A stretch of DNA of 64,000 nucleotides from assembly GCA_940671915.1 (NCBI GenBank), contig CALNVZ010003426.1, forward strand, positions 35,237,872 through 35,301,871, given 5' to 3'. This stretch comes from Paracentrotus lividus. Taxonomy: Eukaryota; Echinodermata; Echinoidea; Camarodonta; Echinidae. A model generated the notes under the pieces. It was not told where the DNA came from. It ran no database searches and saw nothing but the letters and a program-made list of their open reading frames with translations. The number at the start of each line of letters is the position of its first letter. Within the stretch, counting starts at the first letter, position 1. Position numbers and translations under genes: made by a program. Of the stretch, positions 10,098-18,482 are shown piece by piece.

Positions 10098-11393
10098 GGT
10101 ACAGCCCACAAGACCGACACCCACGAGACCGACGGCCCACGAGACCGACGACCCACGAGTCCGACAGTAAAGTAAATAGGCCAATGAGATCGACTATAAA
10201 CAATTTAGGCCCATGAGACCGACAGCCAACTAGACCGACACTAGATCAAACAGGCCCACGAGACCGACACTACAAAATATGACCCACGAGACAGAAAATT
10301 CGCAAATAAGGCCCACGACACCGACGGTAGAGCAAAACAGCCCACGAGACCGACATTACAAGAAGTATACCCACGAGTCAGAAAAGGGACATCTAAAAGG
10401 CAAGAAAGGGGCGGAAGAGGGAGAGAGAGACATCCAAGGGCCGAGAAGTCGAGAAGAAAAAAAAATGGGAAGGGCAACAGAGAGATAATGAAATAAAAAA
10501 CTAAGTAGGCAGGTGACCAACGGCAGGTTCGAAAAATCCATAGGCTTTGGAAGATTTTCAGGAGGGGGAGGGGCTCAATTTTTGTACCAACTATTTCGGG
10601 AGTTTTTTTATTACCCCCCCCTCCTCCCCCCTCCCCACGTTGACAGAGGTTTGTGAAAATATAAATTCTAGACCTAATCAAGCTAAAATGTTTACGATGT
10701 AAACAATTCTATGAAGACCTTGTATTTTATTTACTTATTTGTGTGTGTGTGTGTGTGTGCTTTATCATTTCTTTATGAATGTTGATATGCGAGCGCGAAA
10801 ACTAAGCTAGGAATAATAATTATATTTTGAGCCTAATTTTTTTTTTGGGGGGGGGGTCCAGGCCTGCCGGGCCACCTTGATCTGCGGGGGGGGGGGGGTC
10901 ATTACAACCTCCTGTTACGTACCTGCCTCCTTATGGTTCTTTGCATCTAGTCTCTGTTGCCCTTCCCCACTCTTTTTGTTTTTCCCCTTGTAATTTCTCT
11001 CCCTCCCTCTTTTCTCCCCCTTTTTGTTTGCCTTTTAGATGTCCCTTTGCCTACCCGATAAGGGGGTGGGCTGGGCATGGCCTCGTGCCCCGATGATACC
11101 CCTGCATATTCGTTTTCATGGGCCTAATTGAAGAAACGTCTGACTCGTGGGTATACTTCATATAACGTCGGTCTCGTGGGCTGTTTTGCTCTACCGTCGG
11201 TGTCGTGGGCCTTATTTGCGAATTTTCTGTCTCGTGGGTCATATTATTGTGGTGTCGGTCTCGTGGGCCTGTTTGTTCTAGTGTCGGTCTTATGGGTCTT
11301 TATTTGCTAGCGTCGGTATAATAGGCCTTTTTTGTCTAGTGTCGGACTAATGGGCCGTCGGTCTCGTGGGTGTCGGTCTTGTGGGATGACCCC
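10098..11393. mobile_element. Mutator-like long-TIR element E1 with 9 bp target duplication
   Basis: AAACGGATG flanks both ends (10089-10097 and 11394-11402). The ends are GGTACAGCCCACAAGACC and, inverted, GGGGTCATCCCACAAGACC. Each arm carries about ten degenerate 25-35 bp copies of a CCCACGAGACCGACA unit, then an inverted purine/pyrimidine-rich segment, giving arms of roughly 450 bp. The centre holds G-runs and a (GT)10 tract at 10740. There is no coding frame. Nine bp duplications with long arms are typical of Mutator-like foldback elements. It sits in the inverted troponin copy where exons 3-5 would be. Confidence 0.8.
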
Positions 11394-11430
11394 AAACGGA
11401 TGGGTCCCTTTACTGGACAGCTTTTACTGG

Positions 11431-11597
11431 TACAGTCCACTCCTGTTATAAAAGGCAAAGTATACAAAAAGATTTTGTTTATAACGATGAGAATCCGACC
11501 ATCCCAATTTAAATAATGCATACGTGCTCAGTACAATGAGATTTTGTTATAAGCAGGTATTTGGCTTGGTCTTTCGTTATTACAGAAGTGGACTGTA
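11431..11597. mobile_element. TA-flanked MITE (TACAGTCCACT family)
   Basis: TACAGTCCACTCCTGTTATA at the left is mirrored by TTATTACAGAAGTGGACTGTA at the right, with TA at both outer edges. The same family occurs at 60216-60408, and a decayed piece lies in the intron pair at 9010-9070 / 50035-50110. The ends resemble pogo/Tc1-mariner MITEs. No coding content. Confidence 0.7.
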
Positions 11598-11647
11598 TGA
11601 GGTGCACAATCGATCATCATTTTGACAATACTCGTTTTTTTTCTTAC

Positions 11648-11869
11648 GTCATATTCCTGCCTCTCCTTCCTCTGCACGAGGTCATACATATCACCATAGA
11701 CCTCCACAAGCTTGGCATGTAGCATCTTGGCAATCTCACGGAGGCGCTCTTCAGAGTCACGAACGCTGATCCGTATCTGGGGGAAGTTCTCCTCCACTCT
11801 CTTCTCTCTCTCAGCCATCATTTCAGCATCAGTCTGCATCTTCACCTGCTTGGCTTTAGCAATGCTTTC
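11648..11869 (-). CDS. Troponin I exon in the inverted copy (exon 2 equivalent)
   Basis: A 222 nt exon, the same length as the + strand exon at 46437-46658, with acceptor CTCCAG and donor GTAAGA intact. It encodes the troponin I coil and first half of the IT arm (AKAKQVKMQTDAEMMAERE, then KMLHAKLVEVYGDMYDL) and differs from the other copy at only a few residues, while many third positions differ. This points to past purifying selection or a fairly recent duplication. Neighbouring exons 3-5 are absent here and exon 6 is truncated, so the gene copy looks broken. It could still be used from an upstream exon such as 37685-37771. Confidence 0.8.
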
Positions 11870-12474
11870 CTGGAGATTAGTAGGGAACAAAATATAAAGG
11901 TCAAAAGGTTAATGACCTCAGTGACCTATGACCGGCAATATGACAGATAGTTTTTCTATAAGGGAATAATTTCTCTTCAACTACCTGACCCTCATTGAAT
12001 CATTGAAATAGGGGTCGTTTAGCATCACCCATGCCAACCTATTTTCAACTGAAATAGGGTCCCGAATATGGTTCAAAAGTTTGTGAAAAGGGGGGAATTT
12101 TGCTGGCTCCCCCTCCAAAAACCTGTGATAGGGGGGGGGGTAATTTTGATGCAGCTTCCTTCCAAAACCCTGTAATTGGGAATGATTTTGACACGGCAAG
12201 CCCTTCAAATAGGAGTATCTCTAAGAATCCGCAAAAAGCATGCATTATGTATTGTTGACCCCCTGAGTGGGAGGGGGGATGGGAGTTGAAGGACGAAGGG
12301 TGTTGTTTCTTCACGTTGTTCATGAGCTAAAAACACCTTGGTGAAACACCCCCTGGTAGCAAAAGAATATGTATCTGATATCCTCAAAATGACACAGAAT
12401 GACACTTAAATTTCTCTCCTTCATTTAAACGCTTTCTTAAAATATATTGACAACAGACTTGAAGACTCACATAT
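11870..12474. other. Intron-like flank of the inverted troponin exon
   Basis: The 60 bp next to the exon resembles the intron before 46437 (GGTCATAGGTCAC-type block). The rest has repeated CCCTGTAATTGGG and GGGGGG stretches and no gene. It ends at the CATG where the second DIRS element begins. Confidence 0.5.
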
Positions 12475-12687
12475 CATGAAAATTATAACTAATTTTATTA
12501 TTTACGATAAAAAATTATATATTTGCCTACTTTGCTATTCGTCCTCGAATCGCTAGCCAACCGTTACTTTAACCCCGAGAAAAATTTTTGCCCTATTGTC
12601 CTATCTACTAAACCCCCCCGCCAAATATAAAGGGCGCCCTCTCCCGATAGGCTACCCGCCAACTAACTTACTGAAATCTTCCTCTTT
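12475..12687. repeat. DIRS copy B right inverted terminal repeat
   Basis: About 213 bp whose reverse complement matches 18271-18482. Shared landmarks are TTTGCCTACTTTGCTATTCG, the CCCCGAGAAAAA block, the poly-C run and CCGATAGGCTACCCGCCAAC. The outermost 50 bp differ between the two repeats, and each is copied separately into the internal complementary region. Confidence 0.9.
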
Positions 12688-12745
12688 GCTCGTTCCACCT
12701 AGTCATCCATGTAGTTAACGGACCGGGGGATGGAGGGAGGGATTG

Positions 12746-12843
12746 TAGGCAAATATATAATTCTTTATCGTAAATAATAAAATTAGTTATAATTTTCATG
12801 ATTTACTTCAAAAGAATTATATATTTGCCTACTTTGCTATACG
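12746..12843. repeat. DIRS copy B internal complementary region
   Basis: 12746-12800 is the reverse complement of the outer right end (12475-12530) and 12797-12843 of the outer left end (18437-18482). They meet at CATG (12797-12800). This fused copy of both extremities is the hallmark of DIRS elements. Confidence 0.92.
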
Positions 12844-12884
12844 ACCAGCACCGAATTTGTACTGGGGAGGGACAGCCCTACAGC

Positions 12885-14054
12885 TTAGTTGACTATGGAT
12901 GATGCCGCCGCCCTGATAGGAACAATGGAAAATTTGCCCTCTACAGTGGAGACATCCTTCAAATAATATGTTGTGAATGAGTTATGACTTCTCCAATAGG
13001 CTGCTCTGCATATTTCTTCAACAGAGACTCCTTGGAAAAGGGCCCACGAGGTGCTAATGCCCCTTGTATCGTGGGCTCTGAGGTTAGTGTCAGGGACTCT
13101 GGCACTAGACCCTGCAGCCTTGATGGCTGCTACTATCCATCTGGATAGAGTGTTCTTTGACGCTGCGGAGAAAGGTGCCTTAGAAATCACGAAGAGTTGA
13201 TCCGAATTTCGTACATTTTTTACTTTATCCAAGTACCACTTTAGAGCCCTTACCGGGCACCACACCTTATCTTCCTGAATTGAGGAGAACTTAGATAGGG
13301 GGCGTAGGAAAATTTCTACCGGCCCTGAAGTTTCTGATTGGTTTTTAGCAATGAACTTAGCGTTGGGGATCAATCTGACTCCTGTATTCTCCCACCTTAT
13401 GTGTCCTTTAGCTATTGAAAGCGCGTGTAATGAACTTACTCGTTGACCTGAAGCTATAGCTAACAGAAAGCACGTCTTGATTGTTGTGTCAAGGATGGAT
13501 GCCGAATGAAGAGGCTCGAAGGGAGGTCTCGCGAGAGCCTGCAAAACCTTAGGAAGACTCCAAGAGGGTACTAACGGTCTGAAATTGGGTCTCTTGAGTG
13601 ATAACGATCGCAACAGAGCTGACAACTGTGGAGCCGAGGAAACAGAAGTTCCATCCCCAAAACCTAGATGAATAGCAGCTATAGCTGATCTATACCCTCG
13701 GAGAGTAGATAAGGATCTTCCTTTGTCGAAGAGGTCGATGATGAAGTCAGCTATAGACGGAATAGAGGCTTCTCTTGGGACTATCCCTCTCTCTTCGCAC
13801 CATTCAAAAAAGGCGTTTAGTCTGGAAGAGTAGACCTTTCTGGTGGAGTCTCTTCTACTTTCAACTAGAAGTGAGGCTGCTCGTTCGGAGAAACCCGCTG
13901 CCCTGGTCGATTCGCCAATAACGGCCAGGCGGTCAATTTGAGGTGCTCTGGGTGTTCGTGGAGTATCTCCGACACCGGCTGGTAAACTAGGTCCTTGCAC
14001 CACGGGAGTTGCCAGGGTTCCTCTACCAGTAGAGGAAGAAGGTCCTGAAACCAC
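12885..14054 (-). CDS. DIRS tyrosine recombinase
   Basis: A phage-lambda-integrase-type tyrosine recombinase of up to 389 residues. The N-terminal SAM-like core-binding part is at about residues 55-135 (ERAASLLVESRRDSTRKVYS, then DKGRSLSTLRGYRSAIAAIH). The catalytic domain has the first arginine in GQRVSSLHAL, the HxxR box as HDTR, the later W/H-type position in YWRSHNSF, and the nucleophile tyrosine in TYYLKDV near the C-terminus. The frame overlaps the end of the polymerase frame by about 190 nt, which is typical for DIRS. The residues needed for catalysis are all present, so this is the best preserved gene of the element. The exact start is uncertain: the first 45 residues may be overlap only. 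Confidence 0.93.
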   Translation of the reverse strand: MVSGPSSSTGRGTLATPVVQGPSLPAGVGDTPRTPRAPQIDRLAVIGESTRAAGFSERAASLLVESRRDSTRKVYSSRLNAFFEWCEERGIVPREASIPSIADFIIDLFDKGRSLSTLRGYRSAIAAIHLGFGDGTSVSSAPQLSALLRSLSLKRPNFRPLVPSWSLPKVLQALARPPFEPLHSASILDTTIKTCFLLAIASGQRVSSLHALSIAKGHIRWENTGVRLIPNAKFIAKNQSETSGPVEIFLRPLSKFSSIQEDKVWCPVRALKWYLDKVKNVRNSDQLFVISKAPFSAASKNTLSRWIVAAIKAAGSSARVPDTNLRAHDTRGISTSWALFQGVSVEEICRAAYWRSHNSFTTYYLKDVSTVEGKFSIVPIRAAASSIVN

Positions 14055-15523
14055 GCCCTACTGGGCCAGTGCGGAGCGATGAGGATCACCGATGCTCTGT
14101 CCTCCCGAATCTTCCTGAGGACTAGTGGGATGAGTTTGAAGGGAGGGAACGCGTACGCCTTCAGACCCGTCCAGGGAATTGAGAACGCGTCCCAAGCTAC
14201 CGCCTTCTCCTCCTTTATCTTTGAGCAGAATGTTGGCAGACGGTTGTTCATAGATGATGCGAAGAGGTCTATCTGGAGGTCGTATCTTCGGCTTAGTAGT
14301 GAGAAGATCCGCGGAGATAGTGTCCATTCTGAAGGAAGACACTTTCCCCTCGACAGGAAATCCGCTATCACGTTCTCCTCTCCTGGAATGTGCGAGGCGA
14401 TCGGAATGATGTTCTCGAGATTGCACCAGTTCCACAGTTGGAAAGTTAACCTGTTCAACGTCAGCGAGTGCGTGCCTCCTTGTCGATTTATGTACGACAT
14501 CACTACCGTATTGTCTGTCAGAATTAGCACTGTCCGGTTCCTGCACAGGTCCCTGAAATGTGATAGAACCTTCCAAACCGCTAGAAGTTCCAGGAAGTTT
14601 ATATGCGGTAGAGGTCTCAGAAGATTCCATTCTCCTGAGACCATGAGACCCTGACAATGGCCTCCCCAGCCTATCTGAGATGCGTCTGTAGTTATCGTGA
14701 CCGATGGAAGGGGGCGTGTGAACGGCTTCTCTTGGAGAATGAAGTCCTTGTCCAACCATTGTTGGATAAGAGTCTTTATCTCTGACGGTATCGGGATCAT
14801 CTTCCGAGGTGAACTGATGTTCGGCTTGAAGTGATTCAGCAGATGGATCTGGAAAGGTCTCATCAGTAGCCTGCAATCCGGGATCAAGTCTACTAGGCTC
14901 GCCAGGTAACCTAACCACCTTTGCCAAGTTACCGCCTGAACTCTTCTTGTTGAGATCATAGATTCTGCCAAGTTGATCAGGACTTCTACTCTCTCAAGGC
15001 TGGGTCTCGCCAGGCTGTTTGCTATATCCAGTTGGGCCCCTAGATAAGTGGGCGTACGTGTTGGATTCAGTTCCGATTTCTTCCAGTTTATGAAGAAGCC
15101 TAACTCTTGAGTAGTGGTGATTAGAAACTCCAGATGATCTTTGAGACATTTCTCCGAGTTCGCTACCAAAATCCAGTCGTCCAGATAAGCAAAAATCCTT
15201 AATCCTCGCCCTCTGAGGTACGACATCAAGGTCCCTATGATCCTGGTGAAGACCCTCGGAGCAGGTCGAAGACCGAAGGGGAGGGCCTTGTATCTGAAGG
15301 TCTTCCATTCGAATTGGAACCCTAACAGGTCTCTCGCTGAGTTGTTCATGGGAACGTGAAAATATGCGTCCTGAAGGTCTATAGAGACCGCTAGATCCTG
15401 TTTTCCTAACGCTGGTAGAATTGTTGCTAAATTGTCCATACGAAAATGAGATTGAACTATGAACTTGTTTATGGCCTTCATATTTAGGATCACTCTGAGT
15501 GACCCTCCGCGTTTGGGAATCAC
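13865..15523 (-). CDS. DIRS reverse transcriptase, RNase H and methyltransferase-like domains
   Basis: The reverse transcriptase begins at its first palm motif (VIPKRGGSLRVILNMKAINK), followed by SIDLQDAYFHVPM, LPFGLRPAPRVFT and the catalytic FAYLDDWILV box. RNase H follows with TTDASQIGWGG, NFLELLAVW and LTDNTVVMSYINRQGGTHS. The C-terminal third is the DIRS methyltransferase-like region (DLFASSMNNRLP, then KAYAFPPFKLIP and APHWPSRAWFQ). The natural N-terminus (WEAITNDVFVLSVVRDG) lies upstream in another frame at about 15550-15710. A frame change, perhaps with a small deletion, occurs near 15540-15600, so the ATG at 15523 is internal. It would copy element RNA into DNA. Confidence 0.92.
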   Translation of the reverse strand: MIPKRGGSLRVILNMKAINKFIVQSHFRMDNLATILPALGKQDLAVSIDLQDAYFHVPMNNSARDLLGFQFEWKTFRYKALPFGLRPAPRVFTRIIGTLMSYLRGRGLRIFAYLDDWILVANSEKCLKDHLEFLITTTQELGFFINWKKSELNPTRTPTYLGAQLDIANSLARPSLERVEVLINLAESMISTRRVQAVTWQRWLGYLASLVDLIPDCRLLMRPFQIHLLNHFKPNISSPRKMIPIPSEIKTLIQQWLDKDFILQEKPFTRPLPSVTITTDASQIGWGGHCQGLMVSGEWNLLRPLPHINFLELLAVWKVLSHFRDLCRNRTVLILTDNTVVMSYINRQGGTHSLTLNRLTFQLWNWCNLENIIPIASHIPGEENVIADFLSRGKCLPSEWTLSPRIFSLLSRRYDLQIDLFASSMNNRLPTFCSKIKEEKAVAWDAFSIPWTGLKAYAFPPFKLIPLVLRKIREDRASVILIAPHWPSRAWFQDLLPLLVEEPWQLPWCKDLVYQPVSEILHEHPEHLKLTAWPLLANRPGQRVSPNEQPHF

Positions 15524-15534
15524 GAAAATGGGGG

Positions 15535-15711
15535 ATAGGAGTACTGAGTACTGAGATTTCCTTGGAAATGTGCTCCTGGAAAAGCGGAGATAGAACTGGT
15601 TGACGGCTCCTGAGGACGCCTCCGGGTAGAGGCTCCTCCAGATCTATTTGGAGCCCGTCTCTTACTACTGATAGAACGAACACATCGTTTGTGATAGCTT
15701 CCCATTTTGAG
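15535..15711 (-). pseudogene. DIRS RT N-terminal segment, out of frame
   Basis: The minus strand reads WEAITNDVFVLSVVRDGLQI followed by a QEHISKEISVL segment, the usual lead-in to a DIRS reverse transcriptase. It is in a different frame from the RT palm at 15523 and downstream. The break shows that the polymerase gene is disabled in this copy. Confidence 0.65.
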
Positions 15712-15826
15712 AGGAAGTACCGGAGATGGCCCCCTACCGGTATCCCTAGATCCCCAAACGCCGGTGGGAAGTCACCTGAAAGGGCTGAGAGTTTGGGGCA
15801 GATCCTGAGTTGTTCTTACCACTTCC

Positions 15827-16627
15827 TCAACCCCTGGGTCCGCTGCGGCCCCCGCGAGCCCGCTGGGTTTGATGGGGGACTTTGAATCTGGGTTCGACCC
15901 TCGTAGATTGATCCTGATACGAATAATGGCGTTGCGAGTAATTCTGCTGTGTAGGCTGGTGAGGTCTGGAGTTCTGCTTGGACTTCCGTTTTCCCGAGCC
16001 CGATCCGAATGGCTTGAGTGGTTGTTGAAACAGACTAGCCTGGGACTTGAAATGAGTCGGAGTCTGCTTAATGATTTCCCTAACAGATTCTGAAAGCTCC
16101 TTAGCCTTTTTCTGAGCCTCGATCTCCTTCTTGAACACATCCGCGAAATCGTCTCTACAGAGGAATGGTGAGTCCACTGGGATCCTGTTCAACATTTCCG
16201 GGATCAAGGATTCTTTGATCTTTAGTCTCTTCAAGATTTCCTCCTTTCGATCTCTGTCCGATTGGTGTTGTACCACAGCCATTTGGGATACCATTAACGA
16301 GGACACCTCTCTCAACGCTTCCAAAATCTCCTCTCTATCTTCTGTCGAGATGTCGAGTTCCGCCGAAGCAGCGAGGAGCTCTATCAGCATATCGTTGATC
16401 ACCGCTAGTCTGACTCCGGATGATATCAGGTCAGCCAAATTTGCACTCTTTTTATTCAAAAGTTGCGACCTTGAAACTTGCATTCTGTCCGCTGTTTTGA
16501 TCAGCTCCGGAGAGAGAGTTTTGCAATTGAGAAATTGTTCTTCATCCTCTTTAACGAAGTGGAAGTAGGAAGCTTGTCTTCCCAACAGTTTCACACCCGA
16601 TTTGGGTACCTTGGCTGCTCCTTTCAA
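15827..16627 (-). CDS. DIRS gag-like protein, C-terminal part
   Basis: 266 codons with long helical stretches (the KTLSPELIKTADRMQVSRS region, then LLAASAELDISTEDREEILE) and a basic, Q/R/S/G-rich tail (the SGKRKSKQNSRPHQPTQQ region, then QRARGGRSGPRG) suited to nucleic-acid binding. It lies between the two upstream gag frames and the polymerase, the expected gag position. No zinc knuckle is seen, as is usual for DIRS. It is in a third frame relative to 16653-17315 and 17242-18255, so gag is either frameshifted or read in pieces. Confidence 0.75.
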   Translation of the reverse strand: MKGAAKVPKSGVKLLGRQASYFHFVKEDEEQFLNCKTLSPELIKTADRMQVSRSQLLNKKSANLADLISSGVRLAVINDMLIELLAASAELDISTEDREEILEALREVSSLMVSQMAVVQHQSDRDRKEEILKRLKIKESLIPEMLNRIPVDSPFLCRDDFADVFKKEIEAQKKAKELSESVREIIKQTPTHFKSQASLFQQPLKPFGSGSGKRKSKQNSRPHQPTQQNYSQRHYSYQDQSTRVEPRFKVPHQTQRARGGRSGPRG

Positions 16628-16652
16628 CTCCTCTTTGTGAGTTTCTGGGAGC

Positions 16653-17315
16653 TTAAGTCTGAACCCCTCTTTTTTTCTCAGAGCTCCTGGCCAAGAACCC
16701 TTTACAACCTAGCTTCGCTTCTGGCTCGAGTCCGGTCTCTGGGGCATGTTTCTGAAAGAAGCCCAAGACTCTCTCCGGAAGCTTCAGCTGAGTCTGTTCC
16801 GGGCGAGGTATCTCTTCGTCCGAGCCACTCTCCTGTTTATGAGGACCTTGATTCTGAATAACGTTCTGATTCATCCAACTGGTCTGAGGTGTAGTGATGA
16901 GGCTGGGATGGACAGTGTCATCAAACTGCGGTTCCAGGGAACGTTGCGGAAGATTGGAGTGGTGATCCTGAATGAAGACCTCTTCCTCTTCCTCACTGGA
17001 AGAATTCTGAAATTCCTCTTGGTGTTCATCTACCAAAGCCGACTCTTTGGTGGGGGCGAGAAAGTAACTCTCCGACCCGAAACCATCTCGAGCCTGTCCT
17101 AATTGGATGGAAGGTGTGACCCGACTCCGCTGAATGTCCTCTGACTGTTGCGTCATCTGGTCAGGAAATTTGGACGGCATCTGAGAAGGGGTCGATCGTT
17201 TACTAGCTTCCACTAATTTGCTATACCATTCCAGAGCTCCCTCAGGGGGTTCTCCTAACTCCGCTAAAATCGAAGGAGTAGTCGACACTTTCGCGGCTGA
17301 AGGTGGGGCTCCCAA
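16653..17315 (-). CDS. DIRS gag-like protein, middle part
   Basis: 221-codon frame continuing the gag reading after a frame change in the overlap with 17242-18255. It is acidic and Q/S-rich (SSSEEEEEVF) with no named domain. Its position between the N-terminal repeat-bearing frame and the helical C-terminal frame is the main support. Confidence 0.6.
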   Translation of the reverse strand: MGAPPSAAKVSTTPSILAELGEPPEGALEWYSKLVEASKRSTPSQMPSKFPDQMTQQSEDIQRSRVTPSIQLGQARDGFGSESYFLAPTKESALVDEHQEEFQNSSSEEEEEVFIQDHHSNLPQRSLEPQFDDTVHPSLITTPQTSWMNQNVIQNQGPHKQESGSDEEIPRPEQTQLKLPERVLGFFQKHAPETGLEPEAKLGCKGFLARSSEKKRGVQT

Positions 17316-18255
17316 CGCTGCCTGAGCTTAGTGAAGATGGGTCTAGGCGAGTTCGGAAGTAAGCGAATGTCCGACCGACCCGACGAGGCGGGTTCAACAT
17401 CCTGAACACTCTAGGGTAATTTGATGGCGACGTTATTGAACATTCCATCATTCCTGATACCGAGTTTAATAACCACTGTTGTGACCCGTTCTGCGCCGGT
17501 TCAAAGTTTTGACCCGAACCCGACTCGAAAACCGGTTTCACGGAATGTGATTCGTTCGTGGTCGAAGCCGCTTTGCGTTTTAAATTCAAAGCGATCGATC
17601 TGTTCTCGATCGATCGATTTGTAATCGATTCCGATGGTATCGGTCGATTTACAATCGATCCTGGAAAGATCGATCTATTTGTGATCGATTCTGGGTTGAT
17701 CGATTCATTTGTGATCGCTCTACCTGTGATCGATCTACCTGTGATCGATCCAGAGGGTAGCGATCTACCAGGGATCGATCCTGGAGGGATCGATTCCGAT
17801 ATGATCGATCTAGAAATAATCGATTCGTCGGGTATTGGATCTTTATAGATCGATCCTGACGATATCGATACCTGGTTGATATCGATCAAGTCGGATGTTA
17901 ACGATCCACTATCGATCAGACCATGATCTTTCTCAGGTGGTGACTTCACCATCGAACGATCGATCAATCCTTCTGCCGATCCCTTACCAAGGTCGGGTTC
18001 CGATGCGTCGCTGGGTTGGCAGACAGGTGCCTGAACCTTCCCTGGGAAAACGCTAAGCGCTTCCCGCGACGATTTACCGAGGGTGCGCTGTGCCATGGCG
18101 GAGGTTTTACCCTTTGCCAATGGCCCAGCCTCTTCCCCGGGCGGGGTTGTAAACCCCGACTTAGGTTTCTTGCTCGACGATCTGGTTCTCTGCCTTTTCA
18201 ATGGCGGCTCCTTCACGCTCTCGTCCAAGTCTTTTTGGAGAAAAAAATCTCTCAC
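17242..18255 (-). CDS. DIRS gag-like protein, N-terminal part with pentapeptide-period repeat
   Basis: 337 codons starting just inside the left terminal repeat. The first 60 residues contain a nuclear-localisation-like basic patch (KRQRTRSSSKKPKS). Residues 130-221 form an exact five-residue periodic array (see 17593-17868). The rest (residues 222-337) has KRKAAST and no known domain. It is the first gene of the element, so by position it should be gag. The ATG at 18255 is the only good start near the repeat. Confidence 0.7.
   Translation of the reverse strand: MRDFFLQKDLDESVKEPPLKRQRTRSSSKKPKSGFTTPPGEEAGPLAKGKTSAMAQRTLGKSSREALSVFPGKVQAPVCQPSDASEPDLGKGSAEGLIDRSMVKSPPEKDHGLIDSGSLTSDLIDINQVSISSGSIYKDPIPDESIISRSIISESIPPGSIPGRSLPSGSITGRSITGRAITNESINPESITNRSIFPGSIVNRPIPSESITNRSIENRSIALNLKRKAASTTNESHSVKPVFESGSGQNFEPAQNGSQQWLLNSVSGMMECSITSPSNYPRVFRMLNPPRRVGRTFAYFRTRLDPSSLSSGSVGSPTFSRESVDYSFDFSGVRRTP
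17593..17868 (-). repeat. 18-unit pentapeptide-period (S-I-x-x-x) repeat in gag
   Basis: About 18 consecutive five-residue units of the form SIxxx (examples SITGR, SITNR, SIFPG, SIISE) with the isoleucine almost invariant. At the DNA level this appears as a dense run of GATCGAT motifs. The period is uninterrupted for 92 residues. Confidence 0.9.
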
Positions 18256-18270
18256 GGCGTTGCGACGAGA

Positions 18271-18482
18271 AAAGAGGAAGATTTCAGTAAGTTAGTTGGC
18301 GGGTAGCCTATCGGAAGAGGGCGCCCTTTATATTTGGCGGGGGGGNNNNNNNNNNNNNNNNNNNNAGTAGATAGGACAATAGGGCAAAATTTTTTCTCGG
18401 GGTTAAAGTATCCGTTGGCTAGCGATTCGAGGACGAATAGCAAAGTAGGCAAATATATAATTCTTTTGAAGTAAATAACATG
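18271..18482. repeat. DIRS copy B left inverted terminal repeat
   Basis: Inverse of 12475-12687, ending in CATG at 18479-18482. The poly-G tract inside it is interrupted by 20 N, so its exact length is unknown. Confidence 0.9.
18346..18365. other. Assembly gap (20 N)
   Basis: Twenty unknown bases follow a G-run in the DIRS left terminal repeat. The matching right repeat suggests that only a homopolymer and a few bases are missing. Confidence 0.99.

Larger units (their letters stand above)
12475..18482 (-). mobile_element. DIRS-type retrotransposon copy B, full length, frameshifted
   Basis: A complete DIRS layout of about 6.0 kb on the minus strand: left terminal repeat (18271-18482), gag (18255 to 15827), reverse transcriptase-RNase H-methyltransferase (about 15710 to 13865), tyrosine recombinase (14054-12885), internal complementary region (12746-12843) and inverted right terminal repeat (12475-12687). 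Both outer ends carry CATG (12475-12478 and 18479-18482), and the same CATG lies at the centre of the internal complementary region (12797-12800). No target duplication is seen, as expected for tyrosine-recombinase integration. Gag and the RT N-terminus change frame several times, so the copy is probably inactive. A 20 N gap sits in the left repeat. Confidence 0.93.

Noticed and set aside
14079..14654. 191-codon open frame on the + strand
   Set aside because: It is antisense to the conserved DIRS polymerase frame, which has clear RT and RNase H motifs.
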